NCBI RefSeq assembly: GCF_009720745.1
Contig: NZ_WNKX01000020.1
Location: 1 to 64,000 of the forward strand
Reading direction: 5' to 3'
DNA: 64,000 nt
Source of the DNA: Massilia eburnea
Lineage (GTDB): Bacteria > Pseudomonadota > Gammaproteobacteria > Burkholderiales > Burkholderiaceae_D
Shown: positions 35,419-44,455 of the stretch, one piece after another
How the letters are laid out: each line of letters opens with the position of its first letter
How positions within the stretch are numbered: position 1 is the stretch's first letter
The notes under the pieces: model-generated
The model's input: the letters and a program-made list of their open reading frames with translations, nothing else
Told to the model about the DNA's origin: nothing
The model's database searches: none
Translations under genes and position numbers: made by a program

Positions 35419-36785
35419 TATGCTGCTCCCTTCTTCGCCTGGATGTCGGAATGAATCGCCATGGCGGCGCGCTTGCCGTGCTCCACGGCCTGCACGGTCA
35501 GGTCCTGGCCGAGCGATACGCAGTCGCCGCCGGCGTAAATGCCCGGCAGGACGGTGCGGAAGCCGTCATCCACATGGATCTTGTCGCCGTCGCGCTTCAG
35601 CATGGCCGCCAGCGGGTCGGCCAGCGCGGCCGGTTCCATCGCCTGGCCGATGGCCTTGAAAATGGCGTCGGCCGTCAGCTCGAAGGTCAGGCCGGTGCCG
35701 ATCATGCGCGTGCCGTCCAGCGCCGTGCGCTCGAAGCGCATGCCGCGCACGCGGCCCGCTTCGTCCAGCAGGACCTGCTGCGGCTGCGCCCAGGTCAGCA
35801 TGCGCACCTGGTTGGCCTTGGCGATGTCCTGCTCATGGTGGGTCGCGCTCATGGCGTCGAAGCCGCGGCGATAGACCATCGTCACTTCTTCCGCGCCCAG
35901 GCGCTGGATCTGCACCGCCATATCGATCGCCGTGTTGCCGGCGCCGATCACGATGGCGCGGCGCGGCACCGGCAGCTTGGCCAGGTCGTCCGCCTGGCGC
36001 AGTTCGGCGATGTAATCCACCGCCGCCATCAGGCCCGGCGCGTCCTCTCCGGTCAGGCCCAGCGCGCGGCTGGCGCCCAGGCCCAGGCCCAGGAAGACTG
36101 CATCGTATTGCGCGTGCAGGTCCTTCAGGTGTACGTTCTGGCCCAGCTTCTGGCCATGGCGCACCTCGATGCCGCCGATCCCCAGCAGGAAATCGACTTC
36201 CTTCTGCGCGAAGTTGTCGGTCAGCTTGTACTTGGCGATGCCATATTCGTTCAGGCCGCCCGATTTCTCGTGCGCCTCGAAGATCACCACATCGTTGCCC
36301 AGCATGGCCAGGCGGTGGGCGCAGGACAGGCCTGCCGGGCCGGCGCCGACCACGGCGACCTTCTTCCCGGTCGAGGCGGCGCGCTGGAACGGATGCCCTT
36401 CGAGCGCGGCGTTGTCGAGTGCGAAGCGCTGCAGCAGGCCGATTTTCACCGGCTGGCCTTCGGCATCATGGTTGCGCACGCAGGCGTCTTCACACAGGAT
36501 TTCGGTTGGGCAGACGCGCGAGCAGCTGCCGCCGAGGATGTTCTGCTGCAGGATCGTGACAGCGGCGCCGTTCACGTTCTTCTCGTGGATATTGCGGATG
36601 AAGCTCGCAACGTCGATGCCGGTCGGGCAGATGCGCGTACACGGCGCGTCATAGCAGTACAGGCAGCGCGAGCTTTCAATGGCAGCCTGGCGTGCGTTGA
36701 GCGGCGGCGCCAGGTCGGTGAAATGACCGGCCAACTCCTCGTTCGTGGCTTTTGGCTGCGGTATGTATTTGAGTGACTCGATCAT
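35418..36785 (-). CDS. preT: NAD-dependent dihydropyrimidine dehydrogenase, subunit PreT
   Basis: The 455-residue subunit passes electrons from NADH to PreA. The N-terminal Fe-S domain has CLYCYDAPCTRICPTGID and a second Cys group (GGSCSRVCPTEILCEDACVR). It is followed by two nucleotide-binding folds, VAVVGAGPAGLSCAHR (FAD) and AIVIGAGNTAIDMA (NADH). The layout matches the GltD-like half of mammalian dihydropyrimidine dehydrogenase. It directly follows the mmsA-type gene, with a 7-bp gap. Confidence 0.95.
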   Translation of the reverse strand: MIESLKYIPQPKATNEELAGHFTDLAPPLNARQAAIESSRCLYCYDAPCTRICPTGIDVASFIRNIHEKNVNGAAVTILQQNILGGSCSRVCPTEILCEDACVRNHDAEGQPVKIGLLQRFALDNAALEGHPFQRAASTGKKVAVVGAGPAGLSCAHRLAMLGNDVVIFEAHEKSGGLNEYGIAKYKLTDNFAQKEVDFLLGIGGIEVRHGQKLGQNVHLKDLHAQYDAVFLGLGLGASRALGLTGEDAPGLMAAVDYIAELRQADDLAKLPVPRRAIVIGAGNTAIDMAVQIQRLGAEEVTMVYRRGFDAMSATHHEQDIAKANQVRMLTWAQPQQVLLDEAGRVRGMRFERTALDGTRMIGTGLTFELTADAIFKAIGQAMEPAALADPLAAMLKRDGDKIHVDDGFRTVLPGIYAGGDCVSLGQDLTVQAVEHGKRAAMAIHSDIQAKKGAA

Positions 36786-36792
36786 TGGTTCC

Positions 36793-38295
36793 TCACTTCA
36801 TTTGAGGGAATGCGAACTGTGCACCAGCGCTGGCGGTATTCGGCCAACGTTCCATCACAGCCTTGTGACGGGTGTAGAAACGCACACCCTCCGGGCCATA
36901 CGCGTGGTGGTCGCCGAACATGCTGCGCTTCCACCCGCCAAAACTGTTGAAGGCCATCGGTACCGGCAGCGGCACATTGACGCCCACCATGCCGACCTGG
37001 ATCTGGCGCACGAATTCGCGCGCCACGCCGCCATCGCGCGTGAAGACGGCGACGCCGTTGCCGTATTCGTTCTTGTTGATCAATTCAACCGCCGATGCCA
37101 CGTCCGGCAGGCGCACCATGCACAGCACCGGCCCGAAGATCTCTTCCTTGTAGATCGTCATGTCGGGCGTCACGTGGTCGAACAGCGTGCCGCCGATGAA
37201 GAAGCCGTTCGGGCGGTCGGACACCGTGTAATGGCGGCCATCGACCACCAGGGTCGCGCCCTGTTCCACGCCCTCGCCGATCAGGCGCTCGATGCGCTGT
37301 TTGGCGGCGGCCGTCACGACAGGCCCCATTTCCGCCTCGGCCGCCATGCCGTCGCGCACTTTCAGCGCAGCGGTGCGTTCTTTCAGTGCGCCCAGCAGCT
37401 TGTCTGCCGCGTCGCCCACGGCCGCCACCACCGAGATCGCCATGCAGCGCTCGCCGGCGGAGCCGAAAGCCGCGCCCATCAAGGCATCGACCGCCATCGC
37501 CATATCGGCATCGGGCATGACCACCATATGGTTCTTGGCGCCGCCCAGCGCCTGTACGCGCTTGCCGTGATGCGAGCCGCGCGAGTAGATGTATTCCGCG
37601 ATCGGCGTCGAGCCGACAAAGCTGACCGCCTGCACGGCCGGGTGGTCGAGCAAGGCATCGACCGCCACCTTGTCGCCCTGCACCACGTTGAACACGCCGT
37701 CCGGCAAGCCGGCCTCCTTCAGCAAGCGCGCGTGCAGCAGGGACGGCGAAGGGTCGCGTTCGGAAGGCTTGAGGATGAAGGTATTGCCGCAGGCGATGGC
37801 GATGGGGAACATCCACATCGGCACCATCACCGGGAAATTGAACGGCGTGATGCCGGCCACCACGCCCAGCGGCATGCGCATCGACCAGGCGTCGATGCCG
37901 CGTGCGATCTGGTCGGTGTATTCGCCCTTCATCATCTGCGGGATGCCGACGGCGAATTCCACCATCTCGATACCGCGCGCCACTTCGCCCTTGGCGTCGG
38001 CGAACGTCTTGCCATGTTCGCGGGTCAGCATGGCGGCGAATTCCTCGGTGTGCTGGTGGCACAGCTCCAGGTATTTGAACAGCACGCGCGCCCGGGTCAG
38101 CGGCGGCGTGTTGGACCAGGCCGGGAATGCCGCTTCGGCGGCGCGCACGGCGGCATCGACTTCTTCCACCGTGCCAAGCGCCACGCGCGCCACCGGTTCG
38201 CCCAAGGCTGGATTGAACACGTCGCCATAGCGCCCGCCGGTCGTATCGACCTTTGCGCCATTGATAAAGTGGGTAATGGTATCGAGATTGCTCAT
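36793..38295 (-). CDS. mmsA: CoA-acylating methylmalonate/malonate-semialdehyde dehydrogenase
   Basis: The 500-residue aldehyde dehydrogenase has the MmsA features: TPFNFPVMVPMWM, FVGSTPIAEYIY, and the catalytic Cys in GSAGERCMAISV. MmsA converts (methyl)malonate semialdehyde to acetyl- or propionyl-CoA with NAD and CoA. Malonate semialdehyde comes from beta-alanine, and the methyl form from beta-aminoisobutyrate (thymine). Here it completes the pathway to central metabolism. It shares an operon with the transaminase and PreTA. Confidence 0.94.
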   Translation of the reverse strand: MSNLDTITHFINGAKVDTTGGRYGDVFNPALGEPVARVALGTVEEVDAAVRAAEAAFPAWSNTPPLTRARVLFKYLELCHQHTEEFAAMLTREHGKTFADAKGEVARGIEMVEFAVGIPQMMKGEYTDQIARGIDAWSMRMPLGVVAGITPFNFPVMVPMWMFPIAIACGNTFILKPSERDPSPSLLHARLLKEAGLPDGVFNVVQGDKVAVDALLDHPAVQAVSFVGSTPIAEYIYSRGSHHGKRVQALGGAKNHMVVMPDADMAMAVDALMGAAFGSAGERCMAISVVAAVGDAADKLLGALKERTAALKVRDGMAAEAEMGPVVTAAAKQRIERLIGEGVEQGATLVVDGRHYTVSDRPNGFFIGGTLFDHVTPDMTIYKEEIFGPVLCMVRLPDVASAVELINKNEYGNGVAVFTRDGGVAREFVRQIQVGMVGVNVPLPVPMAFNSFGGWKRSMFGDHHAYGPEGVRFYTRHKAVMERWPNTASAGAQFAFPQMK

Positions 38296-38310
38296 AGAAG
38301 GCTCTGGGGT

Positions 38311-39426
38311 TTACGCCAGCAGTGAATCAGCCGGCACATAGGGATAGCCAAGGTCGTGCGCCACCGCTTCGTAGGTGACGTGGCCCTGGCAGACATTGAG
38401 TCCATTGCGCAAATGCGGGTTGGCCTTCATGGCCTTGGCCCAGCCCTTGTCGGCCAGCGCCACGGCGTGGCCGATCGTGGCGTTGTTCAGCGCAAAGGTG
38501 GAGGTGCGCGCCACGGCGCCCGGCATATTGGCGACGCAGTAATGCACCACGCCGTCGACCACGAAGGTCGGGTTCTCGTGCGTGGTGGCGTGCGAGGTCT
38601 CGAAGCAGCCGCCCTGGTCGATCGCCACGTCCACCACCACCGAGCCCTGCTTCATGCGCGAGACCATGCTGCGCGTGACCAGCTTGGGCGCGGCGGCGCC
38701 CGGCACCAGCACGCCGCCGATCACCAGGTCGGCCTCGGTCACCGCGTCGTCGATGGTGTGGGCGTTGGAATACATGGTCTGGATGCGGTTGCCGAAGACC
38801 AGGTCCAGCTGGCGCAGGCGGTCCACGTTCTTGTCCAGCACCGTGACGCGGGCGCCCATGCCAACGGCAATCTGCAGTGCATTGGTGCCGACCACCCCGG
38901 CGCCGATAATGGCCACCTGGCCCGGCGCCACGCCCGGCACGCCGCCCAGCAGCAAGCCCATGCCGCCTTTGGATTTTTCAAGGTGGGCGGCGCCAGCCTG
39001 GATCGCCATGCGCCCCGCCACTTCGCTCATCGGCGCCAGCAGCGGCAAGCCGCCGTTCGGACCGGTGATGGTTTCATACGCAATGCAGACCGCGCCGGAT
39101 TTCACCAGCGCCTTGGTCTGCTCAGGATCGGGCGCCAGGTGCAGGTAGGTGTAAAGAATCTGGTTCTCGCGCAGCATGGCGCATTCCTGCGGCTGCGGCT
39201 CTTTCACTTTCACGATCATTTCCGCCTTGGCGAAGATTTCCTCCGCCGTGGCCACGATCGTGGCGCCGGAGCCGGCATACATCTCGTCGGTCAGACCGAT
39301 TGCAGCGCCCGCGTTGTGTTGCACCATCACCTGATGCCCGCGGAGTGTCAGTTCCTTGACGCTGGCCGGGGTAAGGCCAACGCGCGATTCCTGATTCTTG
39401 ATTTCCTTCGGTACGCCTACCAACAT
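38311..39426 (-). CDS. ald: Alanine dehydrogenase
   Basis: The 371-residue NAD enzyme interconverts L-alanine and pyruvate plus ammonia. It starts VGVPKEIKNQESRVGLTP, has the Lys and His of the active site in this region and in YLHLAPDP, and the NAD fold VAIIGAGVVGTNAL. In this operon it most likely recycles the alanine made by the beta-alanine:pyruvate transaminase back to pyruvate, while releasing ammonia as nitrogen source. It is a rare but sensible member of a pyrimidine operon. Confidence 0.95.
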   Translation of the reverse strand: MLVGVPKEIKNQESRVGLTPASVKELTLRGHQVMVQHNAGAAIGLTDEMYAGSGATIVATAEEIFAKAEMIVKVKEPQPQECAMLRENQILYTYLHLAPDPEQTKALVKSGAVCIAYETITGPNGGLPLLAPMSEVAGRMAIQAGAAHLEKSKGGMGLLLGGVPGVAPGQVAIIGAGVVGTNALQIAVGMGARVTVLDKNVDRLRQLDLVFGNRIQTMYSNAHTIDDAVTEADLVIGGVLVPGAAAPKLVTRSMVSRMKQGSVVVDVAIDQGGCFETSHATTHENPTFVVDGVVHYCVANMPGAVARTSTFALNNATIGHAVALADKGWAKAMKANPHLRNGLNVCQGHVTYEAVAHDLGYPYVPADSLLA

Positions 39427-39438
39427 GGTTCGTCTCCT

Positions 39439-40755
39439 CTAGTCTAGGTCCTTCAACACCTTTCCGAGCTTCCCGAACAATTCGTCGATGTGCTTCTTTT
39501 CAAAGGTGAGGGGTGGCGACAGCGCGATGATGTCGCCGGTGGTGCGGATCAACAGCCCATCCGCGAAAGCTTTCTTGAACGCGGCATAGGCGCGCGCTCC
39601 AGGCGCACCGGGACGCGGCGCCAGCTCGATGCCGGCGACCAGGCCGATGGTGCGGATGTCGATCACATGCGGCAGGCCTTGCAGCGAATGCACCGCATCT
39701 TCCCAATACGGCTGGATTTCCTTGGCGTGGTCCAGCAGCTTCTGTTCCTTGAATACCTCCAGGGTGGCCAGCGAAGCGGCGCAGGCCACCGGGTGGCCGG
39801 TGTAGGTGTAGCCGTGGAACAGCTCGATGCCGGCCGGGCCGTCCATGAAGGCGTCGTGGATGAACTTCTTGCTGAACACCGCGCCCATCGGGATGGTGCC
39901 GTTGGTCAGGCCCTTGGCGGTGGTCATCATGTCCGGCTCGACGTCGAAGTAGTCGGTGGCGAACGGCGTGGTCAGGCGGCCGAAGCCGGTGATCACTTCG
40001 TCGAAGATCAGCAGGATGCCGTGCTTGGTGCACAGCTCGCGCAGGCGTTTCAGGTAGCCCTTGGGCGGCACCAGCACGCCGGTCGAACCGGCCACCGGCT
40101 CCACGATCACGGCGGCGATAGTGGAGGCGTCGTGCAGCGCCACGATGCGTTCCAGTTCATCGGCCAGGTGGGCGCCGTATTCCGGCTCGCCGCGGCTGTA
40201 GGCGTTCTTTTCCAGGTTGTGCGTGTGCGGCAGGTGGTCCACGCCTGGCAGCAGCGTGCCGTACGGCTTGCGGTTGCCGGCGATGCCGCCGACCGAAATG
40301 CCGCCGAAGCCTACGCCGTGGTAGGCGCGTTCACGGCCGATCAGGCGGGTGCGCGAGGCTTCGCCGCGCGCCTTGTGATAGGCCAGCGCGATCTTCAGCG
40401 CGGTGTCCACCGCTTCGGAGCCGGAATTCGTGTAGAAGACGTGGCCGAAGCGATGGTTGGTGTATTCCATCAGCTTTTCAGCGAGGTCGAAGGCAGCCGG
40501 GTGGCCCATCTGGAAGGTCGGTGCGAAATCGAGCTGGCCGACCATTTCACTGACCGCCGCCACGATCCTGGGCTGACGGTGGCCGCAGGGGACGCACCAC
40601 AGGCCCGCCGTGCCGTCCAGGATCTGGTTGCCGTCGACGTCCTTGTAGTACACGCCCTCGGCGGAAACCAGCAGGCGCGGGCTCGCTTTGAAGTCGCGGT
40701 TGTTCGTGAACGGCATCCAGAAGGATGCCAGGGATTGCGGCCGGGCTTCGTTCAT
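39439..40755 (-). CDS. Beta-alanine:pyruvate transaminase (class III, omega type)
   Basis: The 438-residue PLP enzyme moves the amino group of beta-alanine (or beta-aminoisobutyrate) to pyruvate. Class III markers are NSGSEAVDTALK, AYHGVGFGGISVGG, LLIFDEVITGFGR (Asp binding the PLP pyridine N) and the Lys candidate in MTTAKGLTNG. It leads the operon, 16 bp from the first downstream gene, and is transcribed away from the MocR gene. The pathway context identifies the substrate; sequence alone would allow other omega-amino acids. Confidence 0.92.
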   Translation of the reverse strand: MNEARPQSLASFWMPFTNNRDFKASPRLLVSAEGVYYKDVDGNQILDGTAGLWCVPCGHRQPRIVAAVSEMVGQLDFAPTFQMGHPAAFDLAEKLMEYTNHRFGHVFYTNSGSEAVDTALKIALAYHKARGEASRTRLIGRERAYHGVGFGGISVGGIAGNRKPYGTLLPGVDHLPHTHNLEKNAYSRGEPEYGAHLADELERIVALHDASTIAAVIVEPVAGSTGVLVPPKGYLKRLRELCTKHGILLIFDEVITGFGRLTTPFATDYFDVEPDMMTTAKGLTNGTIPMGAVFSKKFIHDAFMDGPAGIELFHGYTYTGHPVACAASLATLEVFKEQKLLDHAKEIQPYWEDAVHSLQGLPHVIDIRTIGLVAGIELAPRPGAPGARAYAAFKKAFADGLLIRTTGDIIALSPPLTFEKKHIDELFGKLGKVLKDLD

Positions 40756-40774
40756 TTGCTATCTCCTATTTTTT

Positions 40775-40875
40775 AAACCCGGTAACCCGGGTCAGACCCA
40801 AGGGTCAGACCCCGTTACGCGGCAGCTGCAGGCCAGGGTCCGACCCTTGGGTCGTACCCAGGTTTACAGGGTTTT
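40775..40875. repeat. GGGTCTGACCC hairpin repeat, copy B
   Basis: A ~101-bp imperfect palindrome from AAACCCGGTAACCCGGGT to ACCCAGGTTTACAGGGTTT with internal GGGTCAGACCC units. Unlike the other copies it lies in a divergent promoter region, 20 bp before the transaminase ATG, so its hairpin could fall in the 5' leader of the pyrimidine operon. Confidence 0.85.
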
Positions 40876-40894
40876 TTTACGATGCTCAAAAAAC

Positions 40895-40910
40895 TTTACC
40901 AGTTGGCAAA
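40895..40910. promoter_or_regulatory. Candidate RutR/PydR-type operator
   Basis: TTTACCAGTTGGCAAA is a palindrome of the form TTTnCCAnnTGGnAAA. It agrees at 11 of 14 fixed positions with the E. coli RutR consensus as I know it (TTGACCAnnTGGTCAA). It lies between the pyrimidine operon and the MocR-RutR-like gene pair, so both transcripts could be controlled. Confidence 0.6.
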
Positions 40911-41016
40911 ATCATGATGCAATAATAGACAGCAAGGTAACTATGGCACATATACACACACAGAGAAACACCCCAACCGTACAGGCAATAAAAACAGTAC
41001 AGTTTTCGAGACCCCC

Positions 41017-42456
41017 ATGCCCAATCCGACCTGGCCAGAACTAAGCATCGAGCGCGCCGCAAAAGGCAGCCTGGTAGAAAAAATCGTGGACGCCATCAGC
41101 GCCATGGCGGCCAGCCGCGAATTGCGCGTGGGCACCAAGATGCCCTCCGTCAGGCAATTCGCGAAGTGTAATGGGATCAGCACCTTCACAGTTGTGGAAG
41201 CCTACGACCGCCTGGTCACGCTTGGACTGTTGTCGTCACGCCGCGGTTCCGGCTATTACGTTGCCAGGCAGGAAGCTCCGGCGCTGGCGGCGCCGGCCGC
41301 CATGTTCGCCACCCCATCCGCCGTCGACGCGCTGACGCCGGAACTGTATTCCGGCGCCTCCGAGGCCCTGCCCGTCGGCGCCGGCTGGCTGCCCCCCGAG
41401 TGGTACGGCGAAGACACCATCCTCGACGCCGTGCGCCACGCCATGCGCATCCCCGCCAACCGCCTGCGCGGTTACGGCCACCCGCTGGGCTTCCCCGGCC
41501 TGCGCCAGGTCATGGCGACCACGCTCAGCGCCGAATTGTTCGCCGTCGAAGCCGAGCAGATCCTGCTGACACACGGCGCCACGCACGCCTTCGACCTGAT
41601 CCTGCGCACTCTCACCAAGCCGGGCGACACCGTCTTTGTGGAAGACCCGGTGTACAGCAACCTGCTGTCGCTGATCCGGCACCACGGCTGCCACGCCATC
41701 GGCATCCCGCGCGACGAGAACGGGCTGGACATGGACTTGCTCGCCGCGCAGGCGAAAGAAAGCCAGCCCAAGCTCATGTTCGTCAACACCGTGCTGCAGA
41801 ATCCCCTCGGCACCAGCCTGACGCAGGCGCAAGCGCACCGGCTGCTGGGCCTCGCCGAACAATTCGACTTCTGGCTGGTGGAAGACGATATCTACCGCGA
41901 GCTCACTGCGCGCGGCGAAGCCTCGCTGGCGGCAATGGACGGCCTTCGCCGCGTGATCCGCGTCGGCAGCTTCTCCAAGACCCTGTCGCCGGTGCTGCGC
42001 GTCGGCTCGATCTGCGCCTCGGCTTCGCTGCTGCCGGAACTGGTGCGCGTGAAGATGCTTGCCGGCCTCACCACCTCCGAAGTCAATGAGCGCGCCGTAT
42101 ACCACGCCATCACTGCACGCCCTTACAAGCGCATGGTGGAACGCCTGGTCACGCAATTGGCTGAAGGCCGCGAGCGCACCACCGAGCTGCTGGCCCTGGC
42201 CGGCATGAGGCCGATCGCCAGGCCGCGCGGCGGCATGTTCGTCAGCGCCGGCTGGGCGCAGGCGCCTTCGCCCGAGTGCAACGGCAAGTCCATCGCCGAA
42301 CAGGCGCTCAAGTCCGGCATCCTGCTCGCGCCGGGCGAATTCTTCCAGCTGCGGCAGCCGCCGTCGATCTGGTTCCGCTTCAACGTCGCTTATTCGGACA
42401 GCCCGCAACTGCGGAACTTCCTGCAGGCCATGAGGAGAGAATATGGCATCAGCTAA
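41017..42456 (+). CDS. MocR-type (GntR/aminotransferase) transcriptional regulator
   Basis: The 479-residue protein joins a GntR winged helix (GTKMPSVRQFAKCNGISTFTVVEAYDRL) to a fold-type I aminotransferase domain. The PLP-binding Lys is in GSFSKTLSP and the Asp region in LVEDDIYREL. MocR regulators sense amino acids or amines through PLP. It is divergent from the beta-alanine transaminase, so beta-alanine or a related amine is a plausible effector. The gene overlaps the RutR-like TetR gene by 14 nt, making a two-regulator operon. Confidence 0.9.
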   Translation: MPNPTWPELSIERAAKGSLVEKIVDAISAMAASRELRVGTKMPSVRQFAKCNGISTFTVVEAYDRLVTLGLLSSRRGSGYYVARQEAPALAAPAAMFATPSAVDALTPELYSGASEALPVGAGWLPPEWYGEDTILDAVRHAMRIPANRLRGYGHPLGFPGLRQVMATTLSAELFAVEAEQILLTHGATHAFDLILRTLTKPGDTVFVEDPVYSNLLSLIRHHGCHAIGIPRDENGLDMDLLAAQAKESQPKLMFVNTVLQNPLGTSLTQAQAHRLLGLAEQFDFWLVEDDIYRELTARGEASLAAMDGLRRVIRVGSFSKTLSPVLRVGSICASASLLPELVRVKMLAGLTTSEVNERAVYHAITARPYKRMVERLVTQLAEGRERTTELLALAGMRPIARPRGGMFVSAGWAQAPSPECNGKSIAEQALKSGILLAPGEFFQLRQPPSIWFRFNVAYSDSPQLRNFLQAMRREYGIS

Positions 42457-43078
42457 ATTGCGCCGCGTGCTCAATCGCGACCGCCTGGAGGCGGACATCA
42501 TCGCCGAAGCGGTGCGCGTGTTCGCCGAAGCGGGCTACGAAGGCGCCTCCGTCGCCACCATCGCGGAGAACGTCGGCCTGTCGAAGCAGAACCTGATGTA
42601 CTACTTCCCCACCAAGCAGGCGCTCTACCAGCGCGTGCTGGACGAGGTGCTGGACAACTGGCTGGAACGCATGGCCAACCTCGCCGCGCCCGATGGCGAG
42701 CCTGCCGAGGTGCTGCGCGCCTACATCGGCGCCAAGCTGGCCTTCTCGCGCGAGCATCCTCTGGCTTCGCGCGTGTATGCGATGGAAGTGATCAGCGGTG
42801 CGCCCATGTACGGCGAGCAGATTCGCGAACGCGTAGTGCCGCTGGTGCGCAAGGACATCGAAGTATTCGAGCGCTGGATTGCCGCAGGCCGCATCGCCCC
42901 CGTCAACGCCACCCACCTGCTGTTCGCCATCTGGGCCATGACTCAATCGTACGCGGACTTCGCCGCGCAAATGCATTTGGTGCTGGGCGCCCGCGAGCTG
43001 ACCGCCACCGACTTTTCCGATGCCGAAGAGACCATCAGCAAGCTGGTGATCGCCGCCCTGGTGCCGGCCGCGCGCTAA
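42443..43078 (+). CDS. RutR/PydR-like TetR-family regulator
   Basis: The 211-residue protein has a TetR helix-turn-helix at about residues 25-55 (ASVATIAENVGLSKQNLMYYFPTKQALY) that closely recalls RutR, the pyrimidine-utilisation regulator, and a matching C-terminal ligand domain (REHPLASRVYAMEVISGAP). GAGGAGAG precedes the ATG, which overlaps the MocR stop. RutR binds uracil and thymine in E. coli, so this protein is probably the base sensor for the facing operon. The palindrome at 40895-40910 is its likely site. Confidence 0.85.
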   Translation: MASAKLRRVLNRDRLEADIIAEAVRVFAEAGYEGASVATIAENVGLSKQNLMYYFPTKQALYQRVLDEVLDNWLERMANLAAPDGEPAEVLRAYIGAKLAFSREHPLASRVYAMEVISGAPMYGEQIRERVVPLVRKDIEVFERWIAAGRIAPVNATHLLFAIWAMTQSYADFAAQMHLVLGARELTATDFSDAEETISKLVIAALVPAAR

Positions 43079-43144
43079 CAAATTGTTACGCCTGCAAATG
43101 CAGGGCGGGAGTTTAATGGAACCCGGCCAAACCGGAGGACAGCC

Positions 43145-44299
43145 ATGAATTTTTCGCCGCGCCGCAGGACCATTCTCATATCCACGCTGGGCGCTGCCCT
43201 GCTTGCAGCCTGCGGTGGCGGTGGCGGCGGCAGTACTGTCACCACTCCCGAGCTGCCACCGCCTCCGCCACCTGCCGCCCCGACACGATTGAGCCTGAAC
43301 GGTTCATCAATGAGCCTTCCCGGCGGCGCGGGCGTCGTCTTGCGTGGCATGAACGAAGGCACGTGGGGCGAGATGCAACAGAAGGATGCTGCGGATATCG
43401 CATCGCAAGGCGGCAAGGTAGTGCGCGTGCTGATACGCTGGTGGGGCCTGTACGGCTCGGCCGATGTCGAAAGCCGCGCCGACGCGTCGCCCGGCCACTT
43501 CGATCCGACGCACCTGCAGCGCTTCCTCACCGAAATCCAGTGGTGCATCAACGCAGGCCTGTGGGTCGTTGCAGCCATCGACTCGAATTGTGGCCAGAAC
43601 GGCATGCAGGATGCGAACATGGCGGCCTACTGCGATCCCGGCGGCGCTTACCCCGGCGGCCACAATTTCTGGACCGATCTCGCCATGCGCCAGAAATTCA
43701 AGGAGGCCTGGCTGTACCTGGCCGGCATCCTCAAGGACTACAACAACATCGCCTTCTACGAGCTGCTGCCCGAGCCGCTTGGCGGCGCCGGCGCAGACCA
43801 GGCCGCGCAGGTATCCGCTTTCTACCAGGAGCTGATGGCGGCTGTCGACGGCGTCGACAAGCGCACGCCATTCCTGATCGGCGCACGCGACTCCTATAAC
43901 ATCAACCTGTGCGACGAAGCCTATATCAGCGATCCGCGCTGGACCAACCGTGTGGTCTACACCGGCAACTTGTTCCTTCGCACCGGGAAGACGCAAGCGG
44001 AAAATCTCGCCAACCTGGAAAGCCGCCTTGGCGCCCTGGTCGCCATGCGCAACAACCGCAACGTACCGGTCTTCATCCAGCAATTCGGCGTGCGCACCGG
44101 TGACGATCCCGGCAACTTCTACCTGGACGCAGGCCTGTCACGCATGAACGCCGCAGGCGTCGGCTACACCGGCTGGCAGTGGCGGCAGAACACCACCAAT
44201 ATGGACGAATATGCGATCGTGGTCGAAGACCCCGTCACCGGCCAGGACCGCGTCAAGCAGGACGTGCTGGCGGTCTATAGCAAATACTGGAGGGCCTGA
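43145..44299 (+). CDS. GH5/cellulase-like lipoprotein with altered nucleophile
   Basis: The 384-residue precursor has a lipobox (LLAAC, Cys23), a Gly- and Pro-rich linker, then a TIM-barrel domain of glycoside hydrolase family 5 type. Markers are VVLRGMNEGTWGEM, VVRVLIRWWG, and YTGWQWRQN near the end. The acid/base Glu appears at residue 210 in LLPEP, where family members usually have NEP. The nucleophile position, normally Glu in a ExG motif, reads FIQQFG, so residue 313 is Gln. The protein may therefore be non-catalytic, or use another residue. It would sit on the outer membrane or in the periplasm. No partner gene lies next to it. Confidence 0.75.
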   Translation: MNFSPRRRTILISTLGAALLAACGGGGGGSTVTTPELPPPPPPAAPTRLSLNGSSMSLPGGAGVVLRGMNEGTWGEMQQKDAADIASQGGKVVRVLIRWWGLYGSADVESRADASPGHFDPTHLQRFLTEIQWCINAGLWVVAAIDSNCGQNGMQDANMAAYCDPGGAYPGGHNFWTDLAMRQKFKEAWLYLAGILKDYNNIAFYELLPEPLGGAGADQAAQVSAFYQELMAAVDGVDKRTPFLIGARDSYNINLCDEAYISDPRWTNRVVYTGNLFLRTGKTQAENLANLESRLGALVAMRNNRNVPVFIQQFGVRTGDDPGNFYLDAGLSRMNAAGVGYTGWQWRQNTTNMDEYAIVVEDPVTGQDRVKQDVLAVYSKYWRA

Positions 44300-44455
44300 G
44301 GACCCGATGGGGCCTGTTCAGCTGCGCAACATCGGGCCGGCGGCAGCTTCCGCCCCTTTGCGGACGTTTACGGTTCTACAAGGCGGTCGCCCAATGCCAG
44401 GAGCATCTGGCTTAACGCACAGTGTGGAAGCGTCCAGTTGACCACATGGCTGAAG
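44300..44455. other. Non-coding stretch at the start of the low-GC island
   Basis: I see no gene, terminator or repeat in this 156-bp stretch between the GH5-like gene and the convergent exported protein gene. Confidence 0.5.
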
